From: Desulforapulum autotrophicum HRM2
GTDB lineage: Bacteria > Desulfobacterota > Desulfobacteria > Desulfobacterales > Desulfobacteraceae
Length of the DNA: 64,000 bases
Direction: 5' to 3'
Assembly (NCBI RefSeq): GCF_000020365.1
Contig: NC_012108.1
Location: forward strand, 1,302,001-1,366,000
The translations under genes were made by a program, and so were the position numbers. Below are positions 54,213 to 63,338 of this stretch, in pieces (positions within the stretch are counted from its first letter, which is position 1; every line of letters begins with the position of its first letter). The notes under the pieces were generated by a model. It did no database searches, was not told the origin of the DNA, and saw only the letters and a program-made list of their open reading frames with translations.

Positions 54213-55850
54213 TCAGGCGTTGTCCTTTGCCCGGATTTCGGCCCGTTTGATCTTGCCGCTGATGGTTTTTGGCAGTTCGTCAACATAATCGATGATTCTC
54301 GGGTACTTGTAGGGAGCTGTGATTTTTTTCACAAAGTCCTGGAGTTCCCGGGTCAGGGTGCTCGACGGTATAAAGCCTGTTTTAAGTACCACAGTGGCCT
54401 TTACGGCTTGGCCCCTTACATCATCTGGAACGCCCGTTACAGCAGCCTCCAATACGGCAGCATGGGCCACAAGGGCGCTTTCGACCTCAAAGGGTCCGAT
54501 TCTGTAACCTGAACTCTTGATCAGGTCGTCCACCCTTCCCAGGAACCAGAGGTAGCCGTCCTCATCGGCCCATGCCTTGTCCCCCGTGTGGTAATAGCCA
54601 TTGGCGCAGGCTCTGGCTGTCTTGTCCGCTTCCTTTACATAACCGCTGAAAAGTCCCGTGGGGTGACAATCACCGAGCTTGATGCAGATTTCACCCTCAA
54701 CCCCGGCAGGACAGATCTGGCCGTCCATGTCAAGAAGATGAATGGTGTAACCGGGAACGGGTTTTCCAATGGATCCGGGTTTGGGTTCCATAAAGGGAAA
54801 TGTGGCCACAAGCAGGGTGGTTTCGGTCTGGCCGTATCCTTCAAAAATAGAGAGTCCGGTCTCTTTTTTCCAGGTATGAAAAACGCTGTCGTTCAGTAAT
54901 TCCCCTGCTGTGGTGCAATGTTTCAGGCACGACAGGTCGTACTGGGAAAGATCCTCCTGGATGAGGAAACGGTAGACCGTTGGAGGCCCGCAAAAGGTAG
55001 TCACCCTGTGCCGGGAGATCATTTTAAGCAGGTTTTTAGGTTCAAACTTTCCCCTGAAGTCATAGACAAATACCGTGGCACCCGCCATCCACTGCCCGTA
55101 GAATTTACCCCACACGGCCTTGCCCCAGCCCGTGTCGGCAAGGGTGAGCTGGATGTCTCCGGGTTCAAGATCGTGCCAGTAGAGGCCCGTTGGAACGTGG
55201 CCAAGGGGGTAGGTGTGTGTATGGACAACCATCTTTGGTGCGCCCGTGGTGCCGGATGAGAAAAAGATGAGAAGGGGGTCATTGCCTCCGGCGCTGTCCG
55301 TGGGGCGTGGAAACAAATCAGAGCCCTGGTCAACAAGGGGGGTGTAGCGTTCCCATCCATTGACAGGTGTTTTTTCACCCACCCCGATGAACACCGTGAG
55401 GTCCGGGCATTTTTTTCTTGCCCGGTCCACGTTAGGGATGAGGGTATCCTCGGCTATGATGCCCTTTATTTCGGCAAAATTGATCCTGTATTCCAGGTCC
55501 TTTTCCGTCAGTAGAAACGGTGAGGGGATGGCAATGGCACCGATTTTGTGCAGGGCAAGCATGGCCACCCAGAATTCCACCCTTCTATAGAGGAGCAGCA
55601 TGACCTTGTCTCCCTTGGTGATTCCTTTGCTGACAAGCCCGTTGGCAAGCCTTGAGGATTGCTTTGAGAAAAAATCAAGGTCAAATTTATGGCAGTTTTC
55701 CTGGTTGTCCACATGGATCATGGCCTTCATGCCAGGGGTTTCCATGGCTCGTTTGTCGATAAAGTCAAATGCGAAATTATAATTTTCAGGTGGGTCTATT
55801 GAATAACTTTTAAGAAACCCATCATAGGTTGCAGGGGATAATTTGTCCAT
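54213..55850 (-). CDS. AMP-dependent acyl-CoA synthetase
   Basis: 545 residues from ATG 55850 (GGAG about 11 bases upstream). Activates a carboxylic acid to its CoA thioester via an acyl-adenylate. Motifs: IFFSSGTTGAPKMV, EGYGQTET and YHTGDKAWADEDGYLWFLGR, and C-terminal KTISGKIKRAEIR with the conserved Lys. Medium-chain or aromatic acids are plausible substrates. The XRE-cupin regulator gene lies immediately upstream on the same strand (28 bases) and probably controls it. Confidence 0.92.
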   Translation of the reverse strand: MDKLSPATYDGFLKSYSIDPPENYNFAFDFIDKRAMETPGMKAMIHVDNQENCHKFDLDFFSKQSSRLANGLVSKGITKGDKVMLLLYRRVEFWVAMLALHKIGAIAIPSPFLLTEKDLEYRINFAEIKGIIAEDTLIPNVDRARKKCPDLTVFIGVGEKTPVNGWERYTPLVDQGSDLFPRPTDSAGGNDPLLIFFSSGTTGAPKMVVHTHTYPLGHVPTGLYWHDLEPGDIQLTLADTGWGKAVWGKFYGQWMAGATVFVYDFRGKFEPKNLLKMISRHRVTTFCGPPTVYRFLIQEDLSQYDLSCLKHCTTAGELLNDSVFHTWKKETGLSIFEGYGQTETTLLVATFPFMEPKPGSIGKPVPGYTIHLLDMDGQICPAGVEGEICIKLGDCHPTGLFSGYVKEADKTARACANGYYHTGDKAWADEDGYLWFLGRVDDLIKSSGYRIGPFEVESALVAHAAVLEAAVTGVPDDVRGQAVKATVVLKTGFIPSSTLTRELQDFVKKITAPYKYPRIIDYVDELPKTISGKIKRAEIRAKDNA

Positions 55851-55878
55851 AAAGGGGGTTACTCCATCGGTAAAGGGG

Positions 55879-56439
55879 TTATGCAAGCACATCAAGAAAA
55901 ACAGCCTCTTGGTCATCAAGGCCGCGCATGGCATGGGGAATGTGGGAGTTAAAATAGAGGCTGTCCCCCGGCTCCATGACAAGGGTTTCTTTGCCCAGGC
56001 AGACTTCTAGTCGACCCGACAGCATATGGATGAACTCCTGTCCGGGATGGTCGTTAAAGGAGAGTTCCTCCTTTGGTTTTGGCGGAACAATGACCCTGAA
56101 GGGCTCCATGGTCCGGTTTGAGAATTTGTGGGCAAGGCTGTGGTAGTCATAGGCCTTGTGTCGTTCAACGGCCATGACATTGTTTTTTTTAACAAGGGAG
56201 TAACTGTGGAGGCGGGATTCATCCCCGGACATGAGGACCGTGGGATCCAGGTTAAACGCCTTGGCAACTGAAAACAGGTAACTCACGGGGATATCCATGG
56301 CACCGGATTCATAGTCAATGACGTTCTGTTCGGGCATGTCAACCCGCTGGGCCATTTCAGTCGTGGTGAGATCTATGGCATCCCTCAATCCCCGGAGTCG
56401 TGCGGCTATCTCCCCGTACACTGGGGTGTTCTTGTTCAT
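55879..56439 (-). CDS. XRE-family regulator with C-terminal cupin
   Basis: 186 residues, AAGGAAG upstream. Helix-turn-helix at 12-66 (GLRDAIDLTTTEMAQRVDMP, YESGAMDIPVSYLFSVAKAF) and a cupin sensor at about 110-180 (GQEFIHMLSGRLEVCLG, EPGDSLYFNSHIPHAM). Such regulators respond to small molecules and control neighbouring genes; here the AMP-dependent synthetase is the first candidate target. First gene of that minus-strand unit. Confidence 0.9.
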   Translation of the reverse strand: MNKNTPVYGEIAARLRGLRDAIDLTTTEMAQRVDMPEQNVIDYESGAMDIPVSYLFSVAKAFNLDPTVLMSGDESRLHSYSLVKKNNVMAVERHKAYDYHSLAHKFSNRTMEPFRVIVPPKPKEELSFNDHPGQEFIHMLSGRLEVCLGKETLVMEPGDSLYFNSHIPHAMRGLDDQEAVFLDVLA

Positions 56440-56529
56440 CAGGTTCTTCCTTTATAAGGTTCAGGTCGGCTGCTTAAAAATACAGAAACGGAAATTTAAC
56501 AGGTGCACGGGGATCTGACAATAAAATTT

Positions 56530-57333
56530 TTAATCTTCTGTTATTAGAGCCCCAAACAGGCGCATTCCGTTATCAAAGGTTTGATCCACCAGGTCCTGAA
56601 CGGGCCGGTTGAGAATGTCTGCTGCAGCCTGTGCAACGACCACAAGGTTGTCCGGGGTGTTTATTTCGTCCGGGCCTTTTCCCGGAATCCTCGGCATCAG
56701 GTCAGGGCTGTCCGTTTCAATGAGAAGACGGTTAAACGAAACCGCACCCAGGGCCTTTGCCACCTTTTTGTTGCGTGGGTTGGTGATTGATCCTGAGAAT
56801 GAGATGTAAAGGTTGCATCGCTCAAAAAGGGGAACCATGTCTGCCGAGCCTGAATAAGAATGAATGAGCCCCCCATGGGACAGGGGGGCTGCGCTTTTAA
56901 GGATGTGTATGAACCTGTCCCAGGCCCTTCGAATGTGAATGGATACGGGGCGTCCCAATTGATTTGCAAGATCCAGCTGGCGCAGGAACACGGCTTCCTG
57001 GCGGGATTGATCAACGGACGGGTCTGTAAAATCAAGGCCGATCTCGCCAATGCCCGACGGCATCCGGCATAGCCACCCTTTAAGGTGTTTTGCCCATTTG
57101 TCCGTCAGTGTATTTACCTGCCAGGGATGAACCCCGAAGTTTGCAAGAACCCTGGGGTGATCCTGGGCAATGGCCGCCACCTTTGCCCAGTCTGACTCAT
57201 CCGTGGCGCAGCAGGCAAGGTACCCCTTGCCCATCTGGTCCCACCTTTCCAGAAGATCAGCCCTCTTTTGATTGATCCGCTTGTCCTGGAGGTGGCAGTG
57301 GGCGTCAAATAAGCTCACTTGTTTCGTTTCCAA
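56530..57333 (-). CDS. tatD: TatD-family metal-dependent DNase
   Basis: 267 residues. TIM-barrel hydrolase: FDAHCHLQD metal site, GEIGLDFTD, PVSIHIRRAWDRF and LIETDSPDLMPRIPG. Family members degrade DNA with 3' exonuclease activity. The start overlaps the end of gpsA by 29 bases, so the two are co-translated and the start may be later. Downstream 90 bases hold no gene. No key ligand is missing. Confidence 0.85.
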   Translation of the reverse strand: METKQVSLFDAHCHLQDKRINQKRADLLERWDQMGKGYLACCATDESDWAKVAAIAQDHPRVLANFGVHPWQVNTLTDKWAKHLKGWLCRMPSGIGEIGLDFTDPSVDQSRQEAVFLRQLDLANQLGRPVSIHIRRAWDRFIHILKSAAPLSHGGLIHSYSGSADMVPLFERCNLYISFSGSITNPRNKKVAKALGAVSFNRLLIETDSPDLMPRIPGKGPDEINTPDNLVVVAQAAADILNRPVQDLVDQTFDNGMRLFGALITED

Positions 57334-58339
57334 GGGGCCTTGTCATGAGTCGCTTGACTGCATTTTCCGGCGTGGAACCTTCGTAAAGAGCCTTGTAAAC
57401 CTCGTTGATGATGGGAAGCTCAATGCCGAGTTTCTTTGAGAGGTTGTACACTGATTTGGTGTTCCTCACCCCTTCGGCCACTGTTCTGCGTTTCGCCTGG
57501 ATGTCGGCAATGGTTTTTCCCTGGCCAAGTTCCTTGCCCACAGTGTAGTTCCGGCTCAAATCCCCGGTGCAGGTGAGGATGAGATCCCCGACCCCGGAAA
57601 GTCCTGAAAAGGTATGGGGGTTGGCCCCAAGATGTATGCCGAGACGTCTTATCTCGGCAAGCCCCCGGGTGATGACGGCAGCCCGGGTGTTGAGTCCAAG
57701 GCCCATACCATCCACAAACCCTGCGGCAATGGCAATGATGTTTTTAACGGCTCCACCCAATTCAAGACCGATGGGATCATCGTTCACATATACCCTGAAA
57801 TATTCGGTTGCAAACATATGCTGAACACGTGTGGCAACCGTCAGATCTTTACAGGCAATGCTGATGGCCGTGGGAACCTTGCAGGCCACCTCCTTTGCAA
57901 AGCTCGGGCCCGAGAGCACCACAAGGTTATTGGTGTCAAGCATGGAAAGTGTCTGCTCAAGAACCCCGAACATGGTGAGATAGGTTCCGTCTTCAATACC
58001 CTTGGAGGCTGTGATGATGATGGTCTCCTTAGACACTTGGTCTGCCATGTTCAGGGCCACCTGTCGCATGGTGTGGGAGGGTACGACAATGAGGATTGTT
58101 TTGTTGTTACTGACAACCTGTCCAAGGTCGTTCGTGGGAACTATATTTTCAGACAGGGTAATGTCGGGCAGAAAGAGTTTGTTTTCACGGTGGTTGATGA
58201 TGTCCGCCTTTACCTCGGGCTCATAGGCCCACAGATCAATCCCATAACCCTTGAGTGCCAGAAGATTGGCAAGGGCCGTACCCCAGCTTCCAGCGCCTAC
58301 AACTCCGATCCGCTGCTGTCCGTTTGTTTGTGTATCCAT
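57305..58339 (-). CDS. gpsA: Glycerol-3-phosphate dehydrogenase [NAD(P)+]
   Basis: 344 residues. Makes sn-glycerol 3-phosphate from dihydroxyacetone phosphate for phospholipid synthesis. NAD(P) site VVGAGSWGTALANLLA at the N-terminus, LSGPSFAKEVA, catalytic Lys in ELGGAVKNIIAIAAG, and the C-terminal EGVRNTKSVYNL. Ends with 29 bases of overlap with tatD on the same strand. Gene-remnant DNA (58414 onward) lies upstream. Confidence 0.94.
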   Translation of the reverse strand: MDTQTNGQQRIGVVGAGSWGTALANLLALKGYGIDLWAYEPEVKADIINHRENKLFLPDITLSENIVPTNDLGQVVSNNKTILIVVPSHTMRQVALNMADQVSKETIIITASKGIEDGTYLTMFGVLEQTLSMLDTNNLVVLSGPSFAKEVACKVPTAISIACKDLTVATRVQHMFATEYFRVYVNDDPIGLELGGAVKNIIAIAAGFVDGMGLGLNTRAAVITRGLAEIRRLGIHLGANPHTFSGLSGVGDLILTCTGDLSRNYTVGKELGQGKTIADIQAKRRTVAEGVRNTKSVYNLSKKLGIELPIINEVYKALYEGSTPENAVKRLMTRPLGNETSELI

Positions 58340-58413
58340 TTTCTCAATGCCTCATATTGATAATAAAATGTATTTAACCTTTATGGCTTTTATAGGTTAG
58401 GGCGGGTCAATTG

Positions 58414-58593
58414 TCAATCGGCAAGCTTTGTCCCTGAACGACTCTTTATGGACTGCAATGGGGTCATGGACAGGCGTGAAGCAAAAAAAATGACAAGGTG
58501 ATAGGCTGTGGCTTCACCCATTTTACGGTGCAGCAGCCCGCCTGTGATTGGGTAAAATTTGGACAGATGGTGAATTTCAACCAAGGGTGTCAT
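58414..58593 (-). pseudogene. Remnant of an OppF/DppF-type ABC transporter ATPase
   Basis: 59 codons from ATG 58593, with GGAGG upstream. The start TPLVEIHHLSKFYPITGGLL and HRKMGEATA is the N-terminus of a dipeptide/oligopeptide ABC ATPase (LLEVRNLSKYFPITGGLL); the Walker A site is missing and the rest is unrelated sequence. A large internal deletion is evident. The relation to the dipeptide-epimerase operon suggests a lost peptide uptake system. Confidence 0.6.
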
Positions 58594-58620
58594 GATGCCG
58601 TCCTCCAATCGGGGTTGAAT

Positions 58621-58803
58621 TTATGGCATTTTCCCCGGCGACTTTTTCCCAGCGCAAGGGTATAGGGGGCTGGGGGTTGTGAAAACCTGTTCCACGGGGA
58701 TCCGCCACAATTTCCCGTGACCTCCGTTGTCACGCCCTGCCCGAAACACGTCTGTCCTGCTCCCATAGATCACCCTGGTATTTTTAATGATCAGATCAGT
58801 CAT
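58621..58803 (-). pseudogene. Remnant of an N-acyl-D-amino-acid deacylase gene
   Basis: 60 codons; ATG 58803 overlaps the stop of the DUF1611 gene (ATGACTGA). The start MTDLIIKNTRVIYGSRTDVF resembles the N-terminus of D-aminoacylases (DLIIKNARVIDGSG-type), then the similarity ends within about 25 residues. It is followed by the transporter ATPase stub. Identification rests on a short stretch and is tentative. Confidence 0.45.
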
Positions 58804-59983
58804 GGGTGTTATCCGTTTGACTGGCAGCTCTTGGTTTCCGGGCCGTGGTGTCGGGCAACAGATCATGGTCCTGGATAAATTGTCTGATCAGGGGCAGGAG
58901 TTTATCCATGGATTCCAGCATGGGACAGACCACGGGAATGCCTGTACTTTTTCCAATGCGTTGTCCCCAGGATTTAAGGGCTGAGTCACTGCCACCCGTT
59001 CCGTTGAGGACAATGGCAATCACCTTTGTTCCAAACATTTCAATGAGTTTTATTTCACTCTCCAGTTCCGGCAGAAGGCATCCCAGGTTTTCCGCAGAAT
59101 CGTAAAGTTCGCGAAACGGAGCATGCTGGAGAATCACCCCTTTGATATTACCCGAAACAATGATCTCAGCGCCACAGGGGCCCAGGGGGTTTCTCATGGC
59201 AGACTGACCCTCCACAACAATGAGATCCGGGCAAGACGTTTGCTCACACTGGACAATGGCGGACTCGATCTCTCCGCTGACAAAATCATTGGTGGTGGTA
59301 TCCAGTATAAATCCATGGGGGCTGCCCTGGAGCCAGCCTGTCTGGCCGGTATAGATCATTTCGGCAGTGGTTCCTTGTCTGCGGCAGGCTTCAATAATCA
59401 AGCGGGCCGTAGTCCTTTTGCCCAGGGCGCAGTCCGTTCCCAGCACGGCCAGGCGGGGAACTTTCATGTCAAAGATACGACCGGACCAGTAGCTGAGCTG
59501 GTCAAAGGGTTTGGGCCTGCGAATGTCGATAATCTGGACATGGTTGTCCCTGGCCGCTTTTTTAAATACGGGAATATCACCCAGGAGCATATGCATGCCG
59601 TTGACAATGGAAATTCCCCGGTTGATCATATCCAGTGCCAGGGCCTGCCATTGCTCATCCAGCCTGCCGCCGCACAATGCAAGGCCAATGATGGCAAAAT
59701 CGGGTCGTTTGCCCCCGGCTGCCAGGTAGGTATCCATGTCTGCATAAATCGGCAGGTTGCGATGGGTTCCGTCCACTAACATTCCTGCATCCTGGCCTGC
59801 GCTATTTGCATCAATAACACCGGTTATCTCAAACCGCTCCGTTCCCCGGATCAGCCCGTGGGCTGTTTTGGCATCTATGGTGTCCAGGCGGCCGTTGGTC
59901 AGAATAACGGCAGATCCCATCATGGGTTGCTTTTTTTTGTCCAGGCCGGTGTTTGTTTTATCGTTGTTTACTTCAGATTTCAT
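58796..59983 (-). CDS. DUF1611-family (DgcN-like) ATP-dependent enzyme
   Basis: 395 residues. N-terminal DUF1611_N-type fold (ITGVIDANSAGQDAGM) and a C-terminal P-loop-like domain with VLGTDCALGKRTTARLIIE and LIVVEGQSAMRNPLG. In marine bacteria DgcN, of this family, acetylates D-glutamate; its partner DgcA racemises N-acetyl-D-glutamate. Here the next upstream gene is an enolase-superfamily epimerase like DgcA, one base before, and the following stub resembles a deacylase. The pairing supports a D-amino acid or dipeptide role; the substrate is inferred. Confidence 0.8.
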   Translation of the reverse strand: MKSEVNNDKTNTGLDKKKQPMMGSAVILTNGRLDTIDAKTAHGLIRGTERFEITGVIDANSAGQDAGMLVDGTHRNLPIYADMDTYLAAGGKRPDFAIIGLALCGGRLDEQWQALALDMINRGISIVNGMHMLLGDIPVFKKAARDNHVQIIDIRRPKPFDQLSYWSGRIFDMKVPRLAVLGTDCALGKRTTARLIIEACRRQGTTAEMIYTGQTGWLQGSPHGFILDTTTNDFVSGEIESAIVQCEQTSCPDLIVVEGQSAMRNPLGPCGAEIIVSGNIKGVILQHAPFRELYDSAENLGCLLPELESEIKLIEMFGTKVIAIVLNGTGGSDSALKSWGQRIGKSTGIPVVCPMLESMDKLLPLIRQFIQDHDLLPDTTARKPRAASQTDNTHD

Positions 59984-61047
59984 CAGATTCTTTTAACTCC
60001 CAATCCAGGTTGGTCCGTGGTTCTCATCCATCCGTTTTCCAGGATGAATCCGCCGTTAACAATATCGCGCGCCAGGTCAAGGCTGCCGTCAAGGTCCAGG
60101 TACCGGGTTGCCCTTGAGGAAAAAGCCGCATGGAGTGCCCCTGCAATGCTGACAATGCTTTCATCCATGCATCCCCACATGAGATCAATGTCGGCATGCC
60201 CGGCCATGTTTGCGATTTCCAATCCAGGGGCGATACCGCCGCATTTCATGAGCTTAATATTAAAAATGCCAAAGGGTCTTGGGGCATGGAGCATCTGAGC
60301 TGCGTCCCGGGGGCCGAGAAGGGTCTCATCAGCCGCTGAAACCCGCCGGATGGCCTGGGGAAGCTGCCCCATTTTTTCGAGATGTTCTGCCTTGAGGGGT
60401 TGTTCAATGAACTCCACAAGGCCGACGGTTTTTTTAAAAAAATGGTGGAGTTCTTCAACTTCATAGCCCTGGTTGGCGTCAACACGCATGCAAATTTTTG
60501 ACTTGAAGGTCTCGTTGAGCCGGATGATACGCTCAATGTCCTCTTCAACATTAAGACCGGTTTTTATTTTCAGAATAGAAAACCCCCTGCCCAGATACTC
60601 CTCGGCCTCTGCCAGTGTCTCTTTTACCGGCATAATCCCGATGGTGATGGATGTGGGTAACCGGTCATGGACCCGGCCAAGAAGATCCACCAGGGGAAGA
60701 CCCATTGTCTTGGCTGCAAGATCGTGGAGGGCGATGTCTGCAGCAGCCAGGGCTGCCGGTGTGTCTGCCAGGGCCGTATTTAACTCTTTTAGCAGGGAAA
60801 AGCAGGATCTGATATCTTTTCCCTGGAGAATGGGGGCAAGTTTGAGGCTCAGGGCGGTTTCCGTTGCCGTGATTGTCTCCCCGGTTACATCTTCAGCAGG
60901 GGATCCAGCGCCAATGCCGGTGATGCCGTTGTCTGTTTCAAGAAGCACAAACACGTTCTCAACAGCGCTGATGGTTTCATAGGCAATGGTGTAGGGTCGT
61001 GTGAGAGCCAGGTCCTCTTTCCAGATGGTTATTTCTTTAATTTTCAT
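59983..61047 (-). CDS. Dipeptide epimerase / DgcA-like enolase-superfamily enzyme
   Basis: 354 residues. Mandelate racemase/muconate lactonizing group: catalytic Lys pair in ILKIKTG, metal ligands in MRVDANQGYE, FIEQPL and SAADETLL, and general base Lys in FNIKLMKCGG. Resembles L-Ala-D/L-Glu epimerases, which recycle murein dipeptides, and DgcA of the D-glutamate pathway. It shares its end base with the start of the DUF1611 gene. Preceded by an Lrp-type regulator gene on the same strand with 10 bases between. Confidence 0.88.
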   Translation of the reverse strand: MKIKEITIWKEDLALTRPYTIAYETISAVENVFVLLETDNGITGIGAGSPAEDVTGETITATETALSLKLAPILQGKDIRSCFSLLKELNTALADTPAALAAADIALHDLAAKTMGLPLVDLLGRVHDRLPTSITIGIMPVKETLAEAEEYLGRGFSILKIKTGLNVEEDIERIIRLNETFKSKICMRVDANQGYEVEELHHFFKKTVGLVEFIEQPLKAEHLEKMGQLPQAIRRVSAADETLLGPRDAAQMLHAPRPFGIFNIKLMKCGGIAPGLEIANMAGHADIDLMWGCMDESIVSIAGALHAAFSSRATRYLDLDGSLDLARDIVNGGFILENGWMRTTDQPGLGVKRI

Positions 61048-61057
61048 AGAAGTTTCC

Positions 61058-61549
61058 TTAAGGTTGTTCCGGGATCCAGCCGTTGATCTGGGGCGGAAGC
61101 AGCGTCCATTTTCTGCGTGTGTTTGTTACCATAAAAGATTCGGCATGGCTGATTCCGTCTATCTTACTCATCTCTTCTTCATAAAATTTGAACATCCATT
61201 CGATTCCTTTGGTGACAATCACTTCGGCAAAGATGTCGTAGCGGCCTGTAACGGCAACGGCCCAATGGACATTTTTAAACTCCATGAGCTGGTCAATAAC
61301 CTGGCCCATTTTTCCATTGTCATCCACCCGGATGGCAATAATGGCAACCAGCATATTTTTGACCTTGAATGTGTCCACCATTCCGGCAACCTTGAGGATC
61401 CCTCGCTTGATAAGGGAATTCAATCGGGTGTGAATTGTCGGGGCTGAAACTTTGAGGTTTTTGGCGATCTCTTTGGCCGGCATTCTGCCGTCTTCAGAAA
61501 GCAGTTTGATCAATTGCCTGTCTATCATGTCGATCTCTTTGTCTTCCAT
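61058..61549 (-). CDS. Lrp/AsnC-family transcriptional regulator
   Basis: 163 residues. Winged helix-turn-helix at residues 8-55 (IDRQLIKLLSEDGRMPAKEI, VSAPTIHTRLNSLIKRGIL) and a RAM ligand-binding domain (VAVTGRYDIFAEVIVT). Such regulators respond to amino acids. As first gene of the epimerase unit it likely controls itself and the following genes, in line with a D-amino acid or dipeptide pathway. The long AT-rich upstream region probably holds its operator. Confidence 0.92.
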   Translation of the reverse strand: MEDKEIDMIDRQLIKLLSEDGRMPAKEIAKNLKVSAPTIHTRLNSLIKRGILKVAGMVDTFKVKNMLVAIIAIRVDDNGKMGQVIDQLMEFKNVHWAVAVTGRYDIFAEVIVTKGIEWMFKFYEEEMSKIDGISHAESFMVTNTRRKWTLLPPQINGWIPEQP

Positions 61550-61928
61550 GGTTTCCTGTTTGATTTAATTAAAATGATATTTACATCTAAAAAAATTATA
61601 TTATATAAATTATCATGTCAATTAATTATCAATAAATAAAGTCATCCCCGAACAAAGAAAATGCAAAGCATATTTTATGCCAAGGTTTTTAAAACGGCCA
61701 ATGGCCTGTAATTTCCGTTGTTGGTTTGAAAAGTGGATGGAAAGAATACCTTGACAGGGGGGATGAATATTATAATTTTGGTGTTCTAAGGTCGAAAGAG
61801 TTACGTTTTTGAATTTTTTTGGGAAAAACTTTCGACAGTGCCGGCCTTGTTCCTGATAAAAAACGGCTTTTGAAAGCGCTGACTCCTGCCAGGGATCGAC
61901 ACATCGTAAAATTTGCGCAATTCCTGGA
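61550..61928. promoter_or_regulatory. Promoter region of the Lrp-epimerase unit
   Basis: AT-rich directly upstream of the Lrp-type gene (61565-61640). A 124-codon minus-strand frame reaching into the region is not protein-like and overlaps the amidase end, so no gene is called. Confidence 0.5.
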
Positions 61929-63248
61929 TTAAATGGCCGGCAGGTAGACCTGGGTTCCCCTGGGCAGGTTTGAAAAATCAGTGATTTGATCTCCACAGAT
62001 CAACTCGCCCCTGGGCAGGTAATAGACGGTTTTACCGTCCTTGTAGTGATGGCCGGCAATTTTAAAAGCGGTCTGGATATCGGTAATATTGAACGGTCCC
62101 CTATATCCCAGAATTAATTTTGTCTGCTTGGGCAGGTCGTCCCAGTCAGATATCCTGGAACCAGGAGCGCTTTTGCCTGAAGGTAGAAAATAAATCGTGG
62201 TTTTATCCCTGTAGGCCGGGCCTGCAAGGAACCATGCTGTGTAATTGTCTGAAATTATTTTTACAGGACTCGTTAAATCTGCCACCCGGGGCTGGTTGTT
62301 TTCCTGGTTGAGCAACACACGGGTGTGGGCTGGTATGCGGTCCCAGCCGATTTTTTTCTCCACCTGATCCCCGGGAACCACCCGCCCATCCGCCAGAACA
62401 TACGCCGTGGTAGGACTGTTATATTCATCCCCTGCTATGGACCAGGCAGTGTTCTGTCTGGATATCACATTGGATCCCAGGGCCGGATCTTCTCCTGGGG
62501 TGTCTTTTGTGGCTATGGGTGTTTTCTTTCCATAAAACAGGGTTGCAAGTTGTGGGTCAGGCATGAGTCGTCCTGCCCGGATGTCGGGGTCATATTGCCA
62601 GCCAAGGCCCACACCTGCCTTGGACCGGTTGAAGTTCTTTGCACACCGTTTTCGTCCCCTGTGATTTTCATTGAACCATGGGTTTGGTCTTCCATAGGCG
62701 ACCTGGCTGTGGGTCAGGACGGCCTTGTCATCAAGTCCGTATGCCTTCTGAAGCATATCAATCAGCATGGCAACTGACCGGTATTGTGCTGATGTAAGCG
62801 GGGCATAATGGTGTCCGACAAGCTCAATGCCCAAGGAAACTGAACTTATGTCATTTTGGCCATTCCACATGGATAACCCGGCATGGTCTGAACGAAATTG
62901 TTTGTCCATGATCTGATACGTCACGCCGTTTCTGGCTATTACATAGTTGGCATGCCCCCCCGGTGTCGAGCGCCCGTTTTTAAATTGCTTGCCTTCGGAC
63001 ACCACCCTTAATGTGGCTGAAAGTCCAAGTTCTGAGGTATGGACGATAATATACCGGGTTTTTTTGCGACTCTTTTTTTTAAATTTAGGATTCAGATGTC
63101 CCTGGTAGTCAATGATATCTGACTTGAATTTACGATAGTCTGACTGGCTGTAGCTAAAACTTTTTCCGGGCATACCGGTTATCAGAAAAACACAACATAT
63201 TAACGGAATCATCCACCTGAAAAAAAGACCTGTCCAAAAGTTTGCCAC
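61929..63248 (-). CDS. Exported N-acetylmuramoyl-L-alanine amidase-like protein with triple repeat
   Basis: 439 residues from GTG 63248, which has GGGAGGG at 9 bases. N-terminal signal sequence (about 1-32). Amidase_2-like domain at about 60-215 (YIIVHTSE, ANYVIARNGVTYQIMD, SVSLGIELVGHH, LTHSQVAYGR), with the zinc His of HTSE and of THSQ. Three 50-55-residue repeats follow (about 255-310, 317-375, 380-439), each of the pattern AxxIAGxxYxxxTTxYxLxxG ... LPxxTxVxL. They may bind the cell wall. Envelope role in peptidoglycan cleavage or recycling is likely. Confidence 0.8.
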   Translation of the reverse strand: MANFWTGLFFRWMIPLICCVFLITGMPGKSFSYSQSDYRKFKSDIIDYQGHLNPKFKKKSRKKTRYIIVHTSELGLSATLRVVSEGKQFKNGRSTPGGHANYVIARNGVTYQIMDKQFRSDHAGLSMWNGQNDISSVSLGIELVGHHYAPLTSAQYRSVAMLIDMLQKAYGLDDKAVLTHSQVAYGRPNPWFNENHRGRKRCAKNFNRSKAGVGLGWQYDPDIRAGRLMPDPQLATLFYGKKTPIATKDTPGEDPALGSNVISRQNTAWSIAGDEYNSPTTAYVLADGRVVPGDQVEKKIGWDRIPAHTRVLLNQENNQPRVADLTSPVKIISDNYTAWFLAGPAYRDKTTIYFLPSGKSAPGSRISDWDDLPKQTKLILGYRGPFNITDIQTAFKIAGHHYKDGKTVYYLPRGELICGDQITDFSNLPRGTQVYLPAI

Positions 63249-63338
63249 CTGCTCAGCCCTCCCTCGATTTTTGATGGTTCATCCAAAGAGTTATATCAGA
63301 GACGGTGGAAAAGGGAAATCCCCTGCTGCGAAATAGAT

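Noticed and set aside
61622-61996. 124-codon minus-strand frame
   Set aside because: Overlaps the end of the amidase gene and the AT-rich promoter region; composition is not protein-like and there is no start signal.
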